Assembly (NCBI GenBank): GCA_041917975.1
Contig: JAYRWN010000118.1
Coordinates: 1-21,916, forward strand
Direction of reading: 5' to 3'
DNA: 21,916 nt
Source: JAYRWN01 sp041917975
GTDB lineage: Bacteria > Bacteroidota > Bacteroidia > Chitinophagales > Saprospiraceae
Shown here: positions 8,525 through 16,534 of the stretch, piece by piece
Layout of the letters: the number at the start of each line of letters is the position of its first letter
Position numbering within the stretch: the stretch's first letter is position 1
Notes under the pieces: model-generated
Told to the model about the DNA's origin: nothing
Databases searched by the model: none
Seen by the model: only the letters and a program-made list of their open reading frames with translations
Program-made: the position numbers and the translations under genes

Positions 8525-8612
8525 GAATTATGAATTATGAATTATGAATTATGAATTATGAATTATGAATTATGAATTATGAATTATGAATTATGAATTA
8601 TGAATTATGAAT
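8525..8612. repeat. Heptanucleotide tandem repeat (GAATTAT) x12
   Basis: Twelve perfect copies of GAATTAT run from 8525 to 8608, followed by a partial GAAT (8609-8612). The array is strictly intergenic, between two terminators of convergent genes. The copies are identical, which suggests recent expansion by replication slippage. A 7-bp unit would shift frame, so it is not coding. Confidence 0.97.
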
Positions 8613-8619
8613 CAACATA

Positions 8620-8631
8620 ATTGTATACAAT
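8620..8631. promoter_or_regulatory. 12-bp perfect palindrome ATTGTATACAAT
   Basis: The palindrome sits between the heptamer array and the pgk terminator. It may be a protein site or simply AT-rich sequence; no gene starts nearby, which argues against an operator. Confidence 0.2.
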
Positions 8632-8632
8632 A

Positions 8633-8662
8633 AAAAAAGCCTGCATGAACGCAGGCTTTTTT
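8633..8662 (-). terminator. Terminator of the gap-pgk operon (works in both directions)
   Basis: AAAAAAGCCTGC (8633-8644) pairs with GCAGGCTTTTTT (8651-8662) around a 6-base loop. A T-run follows the stem on either strand. On the minus strand it lies about 40 bases past the pgk stop, so it should end the glycolytic transcript; it could also stop read-through from the left. Confidence 0.85.
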
Positions 8663-8702
8663 ATATCGTTTAAAACGTATAAAAGGTACTTCAATTAAGA
8701 CT

Positions 8703-9899
8703 TTATTTCACGATACAGTCAATACCCGGCATATCCGAACCTTCCAGCATGGTGAGCATGGCTCCACCCCCGGTAGACACAAAACTCACTTCATCCGCCA
8801 GTCCCATCTGGTTTACGGCCGCCACGCTGTCTCCACCGCCGATCAGCGAGAAAGCGCCGTTGCGGGTCGCGGAGGCTACCGCCTGAGCAATGGCCTTGGT
8901 GCCGGCGGCAAAAGGAGCTAATTCGAATACACCCATCGGGCCATTCCAGCAAATACTCTTGGAGGAGGCAATGACCTTGCTGAAATGGGCCACGGCTTCC
9001 GGGCCGATGTCAAGACCCATCCACCCTTCCGGAATGGCTTTGCTGTTGACCGTTCTGGTCTGCGCATCGGCACTAAAAGCATCCGCAGCAATGGAGTCCT
9101 CGGGTAAGTGGATGGTGACCCCGGCTGCTTTTGCTTTAGCCAGCAGCTGCTCGGCCAGGCTGACTTTATCTTCTTCACAGAGCGATTTACCAATTTTTCC
9201 ACCTTTGGCTTTCATGAAGGTGTAAGCCATTCCCCCGCCGATGATGATATGATTGGCTTTGCCGATCAGATTTTCGATGAGCAGGATTTTGTCGGATACT
9301 TTGGCGCCACCCAGGATGGCGGTAAAAGGGCGGGCTGGGTTGACCAGAATACGTTGTGCACTGAGCACTTCCTTTTCCATCAACAACCCGAAACTTTTAG
9401 TGGCTGTGGTAAAAAATGAGGCTACGCCGGCATTGCTGGCATGAGCCCGGTGGGCTGTACCAAAGGCATCATTGACATAATAATCGGCAAGATGGGACCA
9501 TTCTTCAGCCAAAGTCGGATCATTTTTAGACTCACCCTTTTCGTAGCGGGTATTTTCAAGGACCAATACTTCTCCGGCCTGCAAGGCTTTAGCGGCTTGG
9601 GCCACTTTTTCACCGCGTGGTTCGCCGCTAAATTTCACCGGTTTACCCAGCACCTTCTCCAGATGACGGGCCACCGGTCCCATAGAATAACTGGTTTTAT
9701 CGATACTCCCGTCTTTCTTTTCCGGACGCCCGAGGTGTGAGAAAAGAATGACCGCCGCTCCCTGATCCAAGATATGCTTGATGGTAGGAATAGCGGCTAC
9801 GATGCGGGTATCGTCCGTGACGTCCTGCTGATCATTCATGGGCACGTTGAAGTCCACTCTGATCAGCACTTTTTTCCCCTTTAATGCCCAATTTTTCAT
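8703..9899 (-). CDS. pgk: Phosphoglycerate kinase
   Basis: Cytoplasmic glycolytic enzyme that transfers the acyl phosphate of 1,3-bisphosphoglycerate to ADP, giving ATP and 3-phosphoglycerate. The 398 residues match the usual length of about 390-400. The N-domain has RVDFNVP (14-20), SHLGRP (54-59) and the substrate-binding basic segment around NTRYEKGE (116-123). The C-domain has GGAKVSDK (197-204), WNGPMGVFE (318-326), GGGDS (354-358) and STGGGA (375-380), which form the nucleotide site. Its ATG overlaps the stop codon of gap as ATGA (9896-9899), so the two are co-transcribed and probably translationally coupled. A hairpin terminator follows. All key motifs are intact. Confidence 0.98.
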   Translation of the reverse strand: MKNWALKGKKVLIRVDFNVPMNDQQDVTDDTRIVAAIPTIKHILDQGAAVILFSHLGRPEKKDGSIDKTSYSMGPVARHLEKVLGKPVKFSGEPRGEKVAQAAKALQAGEVLVLENTRYEKGESKNDPTLAEEWSHLADYYVNDAFGTAHRAHASNAGVASFFTTATKSFGLLMEKEVLSAQRILVNPARPFTAILGGAKVSDKILLIENLIGKANHIIIGGGMAYTFMKAKGGKIGKSLCEEDKVSLAEQLLAKAKAAGVTIHLPEDSIAADAFSADAQTRTVNSKAIPEGWMGLDIGPEAVAHFSKVIASSKSICWNGPMGVFELAPFAAGTKAIAQAVASATRNGAFSLIGGGDSVAAVNQMGLADEVSFVSTGGGAMLTMLEGSDMPGIDCIVK

Positions 9900-10900
9900 A
9901 ACCCGGCAACTCTGGCGGTAAGGTCGGCGAGACGGGCCGAATAACCGGCTTCATTATCATACCAGCTGACCAGTTTTACAAAATTGCCTTCGATAACATC
10001 GGTAATGAGGCTGTCAAAAACAGAAGAATGTTTATTGCCGATGATATCGCTACTGACTATCGGATCTTCGCAATATTGGAGGACCCCTTTCATGGTGGTC
10101 TCCGCTGCTTTTTTAAAGGCCGCGTTCACTTCTTCCTTGGTCACATTTTTGCCTACTTCGAAGTTGCATTCCACGAGTGAACCGGTGATGACCGGCACGC
10201 GCAGGGCTATTGCAAATAAATTGTTCTTGATGCCTGGCAATACGGCTCTTACTGCTGACGCCGCACCGGTGGAGGTGGGCACGATGTTTTGAGCAGCGGC
10301 GCGGGCCCGGCGCAGATCGCGGTGGGGGCTATCCTGAATGTTTTGGTCTGCTGTATAGGCGTGAATAGTGGACGTCGAACCTTTAACCAAGCCCCAATTG
10401 TCCAAAACCACTTTAACTACGGGTGCTAAGCAGTTGGTAGTACAAGATGCATTGGAAATGATGCTGAAGCTGTCGTTTAATTCATTATCATTTACACCGA
10501 GTACAATAGTTTTAATGGTTTTATCTTTCGCCGGGGCGGATAATAAGACCCGTTTTGCTCCCGCCTTCAAATGCAGACCAGCCTTGGCCTCATCTAAAAA
10601 CAAACCGGTGCATTCCAGGACGACATCTATTTTATTCTTCTTCCATGGCAACAAAGCCGGGTCTTTGATGGCTGTAGCCAGTATTTTTTTGCCATTGACG
10701 ATCAGATGTTCGTCGGTGGCGGATACCGTACCTTCAAATTTACCATGGGCGGTATCAAACTTAAGGAGATGGGCGAGTGTGGCATTATCCGTTAAATCGT
10801 TGATAGCCACTACTTCCAGGTTCTTGTTGTTCATCAGATTGCGGAAGGTGAGTCGGCCTATTCTTCCGAAACCATTAATAGCCACTCTTTTCTTTGCCAT
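9896..10900 (-). CDS. gap: Glyceraldehyde-3-phosphate dehydrogenase, type I
   Basis: Cytoplasmic enzyme that oxidises and phosphorylates glyceraldehyde 3-phosphate to 1,3-bisphosphoglycerate, the substrate of the kinase encoded next. The 334 residues have the Rossmann start RVAINGFGRIGR (5-16), D35 in AIND consistent with NAD rather than NADP use, the catalytic block SNASCTTNCLAP with C153, H180 in IHAYTADQ, and the closing WYDNEAGYS. HAYTADQ replaces the more common HSYTNDQ and is a minor variant. It is the first gene of the gap-pgk operon; a TTG...TATATTTG promoter lies upstream and gives a leader of about 75 bases. Confidence 0.98.
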   Translation of the reverse strand: MAKKRVAINGFGRIGRLTFRNLMNNKNLEVVAINDLTDNATLAHLLKFDTAHGKFEGTVSATDEHLIVNGKKILATAIKDPALLPWKKNKIDVVLECTGLFLDEAKAGLHLKAGAKRVLLSAPAKDKTIKTIVLGVNDNELNDSFSIISNASCTTNCLAPVVKVVLDNWGLVKGSTSTIHAYTADQNIQDSPHRDLRRARAAAQNIVPTSTGAASAVRAVLPGIKNNLFAIALRVPVITGSLVECNFEVGKNVTKEEVNAAFKKAAETTMKGVLQYCEDPIVSSDIIGNKHSSVFDSLITDVIEGNFVKLVSWYDNEAGYSARLADLTARVAGL

Positions 10901-10981
10901 AATGATAAGGTTTTAATTTTTTTGGAAAATTTAATTTTGTTAAAGTCTAAATCATTTGGTAAGGCTTTCCAAAACAAGCGC

Positions 10982-11013
10982 CAAATATAAGCATTTTTAA
11001 ACGTGCGATACAA
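10982..11013 (-). promoter_or_regulatory. Bacteroidota-type promoter of gap-pgk (TTG - 21 nt - TATATTTG)
   Basis: On the minus strand TTG (11013-11011) is followed after 21 bases by TATATTTG (10989-10982), a perfect TAnnTTTG box at acceptable spacing. It lies about 80 bases before the gap ATG, in the 165-base gap after the acetyltransferase gene, and makes gap-pgk an independent unit. Confidence 0.65.
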
Positions 11014-11065
11014 CTATCACCGCCCAGCATATGATGATCTTAATTACTTTTCCTGCAGGCATTAA

Positions 11066-13681
11066 TCATAAGCTGAGTTCGGCAAAATAAACATCTGCAT
11101 CTTCATGTTTGAGTGTAAAGCCATACCGTTTCAGGATACTAAGCATGGCATCATTATGGCAGAGCACAGAACAATGCAGGCTTTGGTACCCTCGTTGGCG
11201 GGCATAGCCGATGATGGTTTCTGTTAGGACTTTGCCGATACCCTGTCCCTGCCATTCATCCGCCACAATGATGGCGTATTCAGCAGTCAGTTTCCAGGCA
11301 TCCCCGATGATGCGCACCACCCCGGCCATACGTGGTTCAGTACCAGGAGTCAAAGCAATCAAAGCCATCTCCCGATCATAATCAATATGCGTAAACCGGC
11401 TCAACATTTCCTGGGTAAATCCGGAGATATAACCAAAAAAGCGGAAATACAGACTTTCTTTAGAAAGGAAAGTGAAAAATTCCTGCTCTAAAGGTTCATC
11501 TTCCGGTCGAATGGGACGTAGAATCAAGTTAGTGCCGGTTTTGGTCTGGAACGCGGATACCCACTCTATGGGGTAGGGGGCTATAGCCAGGTGACTGTAC
11601 GGCTCAACAAGGGTAACATATTTCATTTTCAGCACCACGTCGGTTAACTCCGGGTAACTTCGCCCAAGAAAGATTTTCGCCTCCAAACTGCGGACTTGTG
11701 GTAAGTATATAGCCAGATATGATACTTTAACTAATAAAAAATGCAGGTTTTGATCATAGACCGTATCAGTAGGCGCCAACCCGGTAGAGGATTTCAGCTG
11801 GAAGAGCAAATCTTTAGCCAAGGCCATATTCAGCGGGGGAATGCCTATGACGCCGGGTAGGGTATTATTATCCGGGCCTGATGTGGAGAGGGTAATTAAA
11901 GGGCCTACCAAATCATCATAATGTAATTTTAAGTTTAGAAACTCTGCTTTGGTCAATCCTGCTTCGATCCACACTGTGGGCAGTCGTTCGGATAAATTCT
12001 CATGAATGTGACGATATTCTTTAAAAGCCGTGCTGATCGTATCTGCTGAAATGCTATGAATGGCAAGGCCTTCCGCTTCTGCCAGGCTGTATTTTAGTTT
12101 CCATGGGAAAGTCAACTCGCGGGCATACCGTTTTAAATCCACGATCGTACGAATGAGGAAGGTAGGGTGGTAGGGAATTTGAAAAGCGCTCAGCACATCC
12201 TGACTCTCCGGCCCTCCCTTATACAGATGTTGATCAGTGGGTAATTGGGCAAGAATTTGCAGCTGGAAGGGATTGGGCTGGAATTCTTCCGGCGTGGAAG
12301 GGACGGTTTCATACAAAAGATTGATGTGTTGCTGATGCTCGGCCATGCGCAAAAAAACTTCAACGGCATTTTCGGGGAACGCATAATTAGGTATGAAATT
12401 GGTTTCCAGGAGATTAACGGCTGTATGCACTTCATCCCGGCCCATAAAACTGGTTAATACTGTTTTGGTTTTTCCTTGAGTGGAGTCAATAATTGCGTGA
12501 GCCAGGCCGACAGCGTCGGTAACAGCCTGAGGTGTAAAAATGACCAGAATACCGTCCACCTCAGATGTTTGGAGACAATAATCCAGTGCGTGCCGAAAAT
12601 GGGTCGACTGTGCATCTCCGGAAAGATCAAGAGGATTGCGACGGCTCCAGTTCGGGGATAGCCAGGTGTCTTGAACATTCTGTGGTAAGTGTTGCAATTC
12701 AGCTAAGTCACCCCCTTGTCTGAGCAGATAATCCGTGGCCAGAATCGCTGGACCTCCGGCATTAGAGATGATGGCCAGGCGTTTATCTCGCGGTTTTTTT
12801 TGCATGGCCAGTCCCTTGGCACAAAAAAATAAAGAGGCCAGTGTGTGTACCCTAAGGATACCCACACGTCGGAAAAGCGCATCAAAAGCGAGATTATAAC
12901 CACTGGGTAATCCGGTGTGCCGCAGTATTGCTGAGGCTCCAGCCGGAGAAGTTCCTGCTTTGAGTACCAGGATCGGTTTGGTCCTGGCGAAAGCCCTGCC
13001 GGCGCTGATAAACGGCCGGGCTTGCTGCAGGGACTCCATATAAATGATGATTCCGCTCACCGAACTATCGCTGCCCAGATAATCAATCATCTCATGGAAG
13101 GATAAATCCACCATGGAGCCTAGAGAAATGAAATAACGAAAACCGAATTGATGGGCGATGGACCAATCCAATAATGAGGCACATAATGCTCCGCTTTGAG
13201 ACAGTAAAGCCAGGTGACCAGGTGCTGCCATTCGATGAGCGAAGGTGGCGTTTAAGTTCAGACTGGTATTAATGATACCAAAACTATTTGGCCCCAGGAT
13301 TCGCATCTGGTACCGGCGACTTAATTTTTGCAGCTGATCTTTTAATTTTGGAAGGGCTTTATGGTCGTCAAGAAATCCAGCGGTGATAATGATTACTGCC
13401 TTGATCCGGGCCTTTCCACACTGTTTTACTACTTCGAGGACCGACTTCTCCGGCGTGGCAATGATAGCCAGATCCGCCTGCCCGGGCAAATCTTTTACTG
13501 TAGTAAAAGCCTGGTCTCCTTGTATATGCGCATGCCTGATGTTTACCGGCCATACGACCCCAGGGAAGGGGCTCTGCCGGAGGTTGCGATAAATGGCGTA
13601 TCCTACACTGTTTATTTTGTCTGAGGCCCCAATCACGGCCACATAACGCGGCGAGAACAACTGGTCCAGAATGTCTTTCAT
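11066..13681 (-). CDS. Pat/PatZ-like protein: acyl-CoA synthetase (ADP-forming)-like domains fused to a GNAT acetyltransferase
   Basis: Large cytoplasmic protein (871 residues), similar in size and order to Salmonella Pat / E. coli PatZ (886 aa), which acetylate lysines such as that of acetyl-CoA synthetase. Order: CoA-binding domain (1-130; VIGASDKINSVGYA and GPNSFGIIN), succinyl-CoA-synthetase-like domains (150-450; SQSGALCASLLDWS, LRHTG with H255, ISNAGGPAILATD), ATP-grasp-like region (475-690), and GNAT domain (715-871). The GNAT acetyl-CoA loop QGQGIG is at 811-816, and E801 in TAEYAIIV sits where Pat has its catalytic glutamate. The ATP-grasp region lacks recognisable HKSDVGGV and EIDINPL motifs, so ligase activity is doubtful and the half may only sense CoA ligands, as proposed for Pat. 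The gene starts 6 bases after the upstream deacetylase stop. Confidence 0.87.
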   Translation of the reverse strand: MKDILDQLFSPRYVAVIGASDKINSVGYAIYRNLRQSPFPGVVWPVNIRHAHIQGDQAFTTVKDLPGQADLAIIATPEKSVLEVVKQCGKARIKAVIIITAGFLDDHKALPKLKDQLQKLSRRYQMRILGPNSFGIINTSLNLNATFAHRMAAPGHLALLSQSGALCASLLDWSIAHQFGFRYFISLGSMVDLSFHEMIDYLGSDSSVSGIIIYMESLQQARPFISAGRAFARTKPILVLKAGTSPAGASAILRHTGLPSGYNLAFDALFRRVGILRVHTLASLFFCAKGLAMQKKPRDKRLAIISNAGGPAILATDYLLRQGGDLAELQHLPQNVQDTWLSPNWSRRNPLDLSGDAQSTHFRHALDYCLQTSEVDGILVIFTPQAVTDAVGLAHAIIDSTQGKTKTVLTSFMGRDEVHTAVNLLETNFIPNYAFPENAVEVFLRMAEHQQHINLLYETVPSTPEEFQPNPFQLQILAQLPTDQHLYKGGPESQDVLSAFQIPYHPTFLIRTIVDLKRYARELTFPWKLKYSLAEAEGLAIHSISADTISTAFKEYRHIHENLSERLPTVWIEAGLTKAEFLNLKLHYDDLVGPLITLSTSGPDNNTLPGVIGIPPLNMALAKDLLFQLKSSTGLAPTDTVYDQNLHFLLVKVSYLAIYLPQVRSLEAKIFLGRSYPELTDVVLKMKYVTLVEPYSHLAIAPYPIEWVSAFQTKTGTNLILRPIRPEDEPLEQEFFTFLSKESLYFRFFGYISGFTQEMLSRFTHIDYDREMALIALTPGTEPRMAGVVRIIGDAWKLTAEYAIIVADEWQGQGIGKVLTETIIGYARQRGYQSLHCSVLCHNDAMLSILKRYGFTLKHEDADVYFAELSL

Positions 13682-13687
13682 CGTAAG

Positions 13688-14644
13688 TTAGAACTTCCAG
13701 GTATCGCGCAAATGATGTTGCAGGATTGGGAGGTGAAACTCAAATTCCTGCCAGGTCTGCATACTGCTTTCTGTGGGCGACTCGATATGGGCGGGAGGCT
13801 CATTATTTACCCCCGCAATAAAATTATTAATGCAGTGGGGTAAAAAATCCAGATTATATCCGCCTTCCAGAGTAGCAAATATTTTGCTCCGGCAGGCGTA
13901 CAATTGCTGGCCAATCCAGTAAAATAAACCGGTGGAATAATTGAGCTGTAACAAGGGGTCGAAACGGTGACCGTCAAATCCTGCGGAGATAGCGATATAG
14001 TCCGGTTGGTATTGGTCCACCAGCGGCCAAAGTCCCTCCCAGGCATATTTAAAAACATCATCTCCGGACCCCGGAGGCATCGGAACATTGATGGTGTGAT
14101 TTTTTCCTTTGCCCCGGCCGGTCTCTTCCCAATTACCATGCCCGGGGTAAGCAGGAAACTGATGGAATGACCAATATAATACATCATCCCTTTCGCTAAA
14201 AATAGCCGAGGTGCCATCCCCCAAATGGCCATCAAAATCCAGGACCAGCACCCGAAATTTTTGGCGGATGAGATATTCGGCGGCAATAGCCACATTGTTA
14301 AAAATGCAAAAGCCTTTAGTCCGGGTGGGAAAAGCATGATGGCCAGGTGGCCTTACCAACGCCATGGCCTCCTGCCCGATGGCTTCTACCGTGAGGGTGG
14401 CAGCACATACGGCGGCCTCATAGGAGTGAGAGCATAAAACGGTATCTGCATCGGTGCTATGACCGGTGGAGCAAGCCCTCTTCACCTCTTCCAAATAGCT
14501 TGGTGGATGAATCAACCGCACCAGGTCTTCATTCGGTTGGATGGTTGTTTCCGGGAGATTTTGGAAGGCGTTAAGACGTGCTTTATTTTCCGGGTGACTT
14601 CCCGTATCGTGCCGCCAAGAGCTTTTATGAATGATTGGTTTCAA
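13688..14644 (-). CDS. Histone deacetylase superfamily (HDAC/APAH-type) zinc deacylase
   Basis: Predicted zinc hydrolase of 318 residues that removes acetyl groups from lysine or from acetylated amines. The N-terminal RHDTGSHPENKARL is the usual opening of the family. The active site is complete (TTG numbering): RPPGHHA with the H102/H103 dyad, zinc ligands D138 and H140 in LDFDGHLGDGT and D224 in SAGFDGHRFDP, and Y263 in LEGGYN. In the zinc loop the second His of the common DxHHG is Leu. GFCIFNNVAIAA is typical of class II-like and APAH-type bacterial members. I prefer the TTG at 14644; a GTG at 14716 would add 24 residues forming a hydrophobic stretch unusual for this soluble family. It is co-transcribed with the Pat-like gene, suggesting a paired acetylation/deacetylation role; a polyamine or small-molecule substrate remains possible. 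Confidence 0.88.
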   Translation of the reverse strand: MKPIIHKSSWRHDTGSHPENKARLNAFQNLPETTIQPNEDLVRLIHPPSYLEEVKRACSTGHSTDADTVLCSHSYEAAVCAATLTVEAIGQEAMALVRPPGHHAFPTRTKGFCIFNNVAIAAEYLIRQKFRVLVLDFDGHLGDGTSAIFSERDDVLYWSFHQFPAYPGHGNWEETGRGKGKNHTINVPMPPGSGDDVFKYAWEGLWPLVDQYQPDYIAISAGFDGHRFDPLLQLNYSTGLFYWIGQQLYACRSKIFATLEGGYNLDFLPHCINNFIAGVNNEPPAHIESPTESSMQTWQEFEFHLPILQHHLRDTWKF

Positions 14645-14717
14645 AATAATGACAATTAGAGTAGCAAATAAATAAAAAACTGCTGGAATATGCTGTTCTT
14701 TGATGTGTATAATCACC

Positions 14718-14733
14718 AGAAGTGGCCACTTCT
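14718..14733. promoter_or_regulatory. Perfect 16-bp palindrome, candidate operator between divergent operons
   Basis: AGAAGTGGCCACTTCT is a perfect inverted repeat with no spacer. It lies in the intergenic region between the deacetylase-acetyltransferase operon (minus) and the export operon (plus), about 105 bases upstream of the ABC gene and 75 bases upstream of the preferred deacetylase start. Binding by a dimeric regulator is an inference; no regulator gene lies in the window. Confidence 0.4.
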
Positions 14734-14839
14734 AAGTCTTGGATAAAGAAATATTTTAATTTCTGCAAGATAATAACCCGGAATACGAACAAGTCTTGGG
14801 TCATAATAATTATAAGTCCAATATTAGTCTCAATCGCCA

Positions 14840-16534
14840 ATGAAAGAAACCTTTATCGACGATAAACTAAACCCGTTTCAACGCTTTTTGGGTTTATTAA
14901 AAAATGATCGTAAGGATATTTTTCAGATTTACATTTTTGCTATTCTCAATGGTGCTGTGGCGCTGACCTTACCACTAGGTATTCAAGCCATTATTAATTA
15001 TATCCAGACCGGACGGGTCACCTCGTCCTGGATAGTTTTAGTGGGTATCGTTATCCTGGGCATTTTCCTGAACGGATGGTTTCAGATTATGCAAATAAAA
15101 TTTACCGAACGTATCCAACAACGTATTTTTACCCGCTCTGCGTTTGAATTCAGTTTTCGGCTACCCCGTCTTTTGCTGTCGGTAGAAAAACAATATGCGA
15201 TGGCTGATATCACCAACCGTTTTTTTGATACGATATCGGTCCAAAAAGGCTTAGCCAAAATTTTAATCGATGTGGTTTCTGCGGTTGTGTTCATTTTATT
15301 TGGTTTGTTAGTCCTTGTTTTTTACCATCCATTCTTTATTTTCTTTGGGTTATTGATTCTGACCATCTTAGTCGTCATCCTGTTGGTAACTTTTAAACCC
15401 GGGTTGCTTACCAGTCTTCAGGAATCCAAATACAAATACAAAACTGCTTTTTGGCTGGAAGAATTATCCAGGTCATTTTTAGCCTTTAAAATGACTGGAG
15501 GCTCCCGTTTACCATTGGAAAAGACCAACCAGAATGTAAAGGAATACCTGGGTTATCGCCAAAAACATTTTAAAATTCTGCTGCTGCAATATTGGGTCAT
15601 GATCGGTTTTAAATCCATGATTGCTCTCAGCCTTTTACTCATTGGTGGCTTGCTGGTCATTAATCAACAGATGAATATCGGTCAGTTTATTGCAGCGGAA
15701 ATTATCATCCTGCTTATCTTAGGTTCGGTTGAAAAACTGATTACCGGGATGGATATTGTTTATGATATGCTGACGTCAGTAGAAAAAATAGGTCATTTTT
15801 CTGATTTGCCTATTGAACCCGAGGAAAGTGCGCACGTATTTAAACTGGAGAAAAATACGCCGGTAAATATTACTGTGGATCACCTATCCCTGCAATATCA
15901 GGAAGCTCCGATTCCGGTGTTTGAGGATATTTCTTTTCATATTCCCGCCGGGAGTAAAGTGTGTTTACAAGGTCCTTCAGGCACAGGTAAAACTACGTTT
16001 CTAAAGATTCTGGCCGGATTAATTGAACCCAGTGAAGGAATCGTCAGTCTGAATGGTAAAGACCTGAATTTGATCCAGCCCACCAACTTACGCCAGAACA
16101 TCGGCTTGTTTTTAGGTAACGATACGTTATTTAATGGCACCATTTACGAAAATATACATTTAGGACGTCCGGAAGTGGACCGTCAGCAGGTGATCTGGGC
16201 CATCAAAAACATGGGTCTTACCCTGTACCTTAACCGGTTGCCTCAGGGCATAGACAGTTTTTTGGATAATTCTTTTACGTTGCCATTGTTGATTCAGGAA
16301 AAAATCCTCTTAGCGCGGCATTTATGCCATTCTCCCAGTTTATTGCTGATAGATAATAATCTGGACGGACTGCCCCCGGCTGAACTTGGTCCGTTGGTCG
16401 ATTTTTTAACCGACTCAAAACGCAGTTGGACTTTATTGATAAATTCGAATGATCCTGACCTGGCGGCAAAGTGTGATTATGTTATGGTGTTTAGATCTAA
16501 TTCCATCACCTTACAACCCTCAGCCCATGCTTAA
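14840..16534 (+). CDS. ABC transporter (membrane + nucleotide-binding domain fusion) with degenerate ATPase motifs
   Basis: Half-transporter of 564 residues with the layout of type I secretion exporters: about six transmembrane helices in residues 25-300, then a nucleotide-binding domain from about 340. There is no N-terminal peptidase (C39) domain. The A-loop tyrosine Y353 and a perfect Walker A GPSGTGKTT (378-386) are present. The rest of the catalytic set is not: the Q-loop glutamine position reads FLGND (G426), the signature LSGGQ is LPLLI (481-485), Walker B LLLID is followed by N506 in place of the catalytic Glu, and the H-loop reads LINSND with N537 in place of His. The frame is intact and well formed, so this looks like a maintained, divergent subunit rather than decay. 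Its stop overlaps the HlyD start by 8 bases. It may bind ATP without hydrolysing it, or need a partner ATPase. Confidence 0.88.
   Translation: MKETFIDDKLNPFQRFLGLLKNDRKDIFQIYIFAILNGAVALTLPLGIQAIINYIQTGRVTSSWIVLVGIVILGIFLNGWFQIMQIKFTERIQQRIFTRSAFEFSFRLPRLLLSVEKQYAMADITNRFFDTISVQKGLAKILIDVVSAVVFILFGLLVLVFYHPFFIFFGLLILTILVVILLVTFKPGLLTSLQESKYKYKTAFWLEELSRSFLAFKMTGGSRLPLEKTNQNVKEYLGYRQKHFKILLLQYWVMIGFKSMIALSLLLIGGLLVINQQMNIGQFIAAEIIILLILGSVEKLITGMDIVYDMLTSVEKIGHFSDLPIEPEESAHVFKLEKNTPVNITVDHLSLQYQEAPIPVFEDISFHIPAGSKVCLQGPSGTGKTTFLKILAGLIEPSEGIVSLNGKDLNLIQPTNLRQNIGLFLGNDTLFNGTIYENIHLGRPEVDRQQVIWAIKNMGLTLYLNRLPQGIDSFLDNSFTLPLLIQEKILLARHLCHSPSLLLIDNNLDGLPPAELGPLVDFLTDSKRSWTLLINSNDPDLAAKCDYVMVFRSNSITLQPSAHA

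Noticed and set aside
8525..8612. CRISPR-like array
   Set aside because: The 7-bp units are directly adjacent with no spacers; it is a simple tandem repeat.
8890..9740. Several plus-strand ORFs opposite pgk
   Set aside because: Antisense shadows of the pgk frame, with mutually overlapping, low-complexity translations.
10368..10916. 182-codon plus-strand ORF opposite gap
   Set aside because: It is an antisense shadow of the strongly conserved gap coding sequence; no start signal or family resemblance.
14644..14716. Membrane-anchored deacetylase from the GTG start at 14716
   Set aside because: The 24 extra residues are hydrophobic but unlike the family, and the region is AT-rich intergenic DNA; the TTG at 14644 fits the family's N-terminus better, though the GTG is not excluded.
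16449..16526. Upstream in-frame ATG extending the HlyD protein by 26 residues
   Set aside because: The extra residues are encoded within the ABC coding region and do not look like an adaptor N-terminus; the ATG at 16527 gives a normal start.
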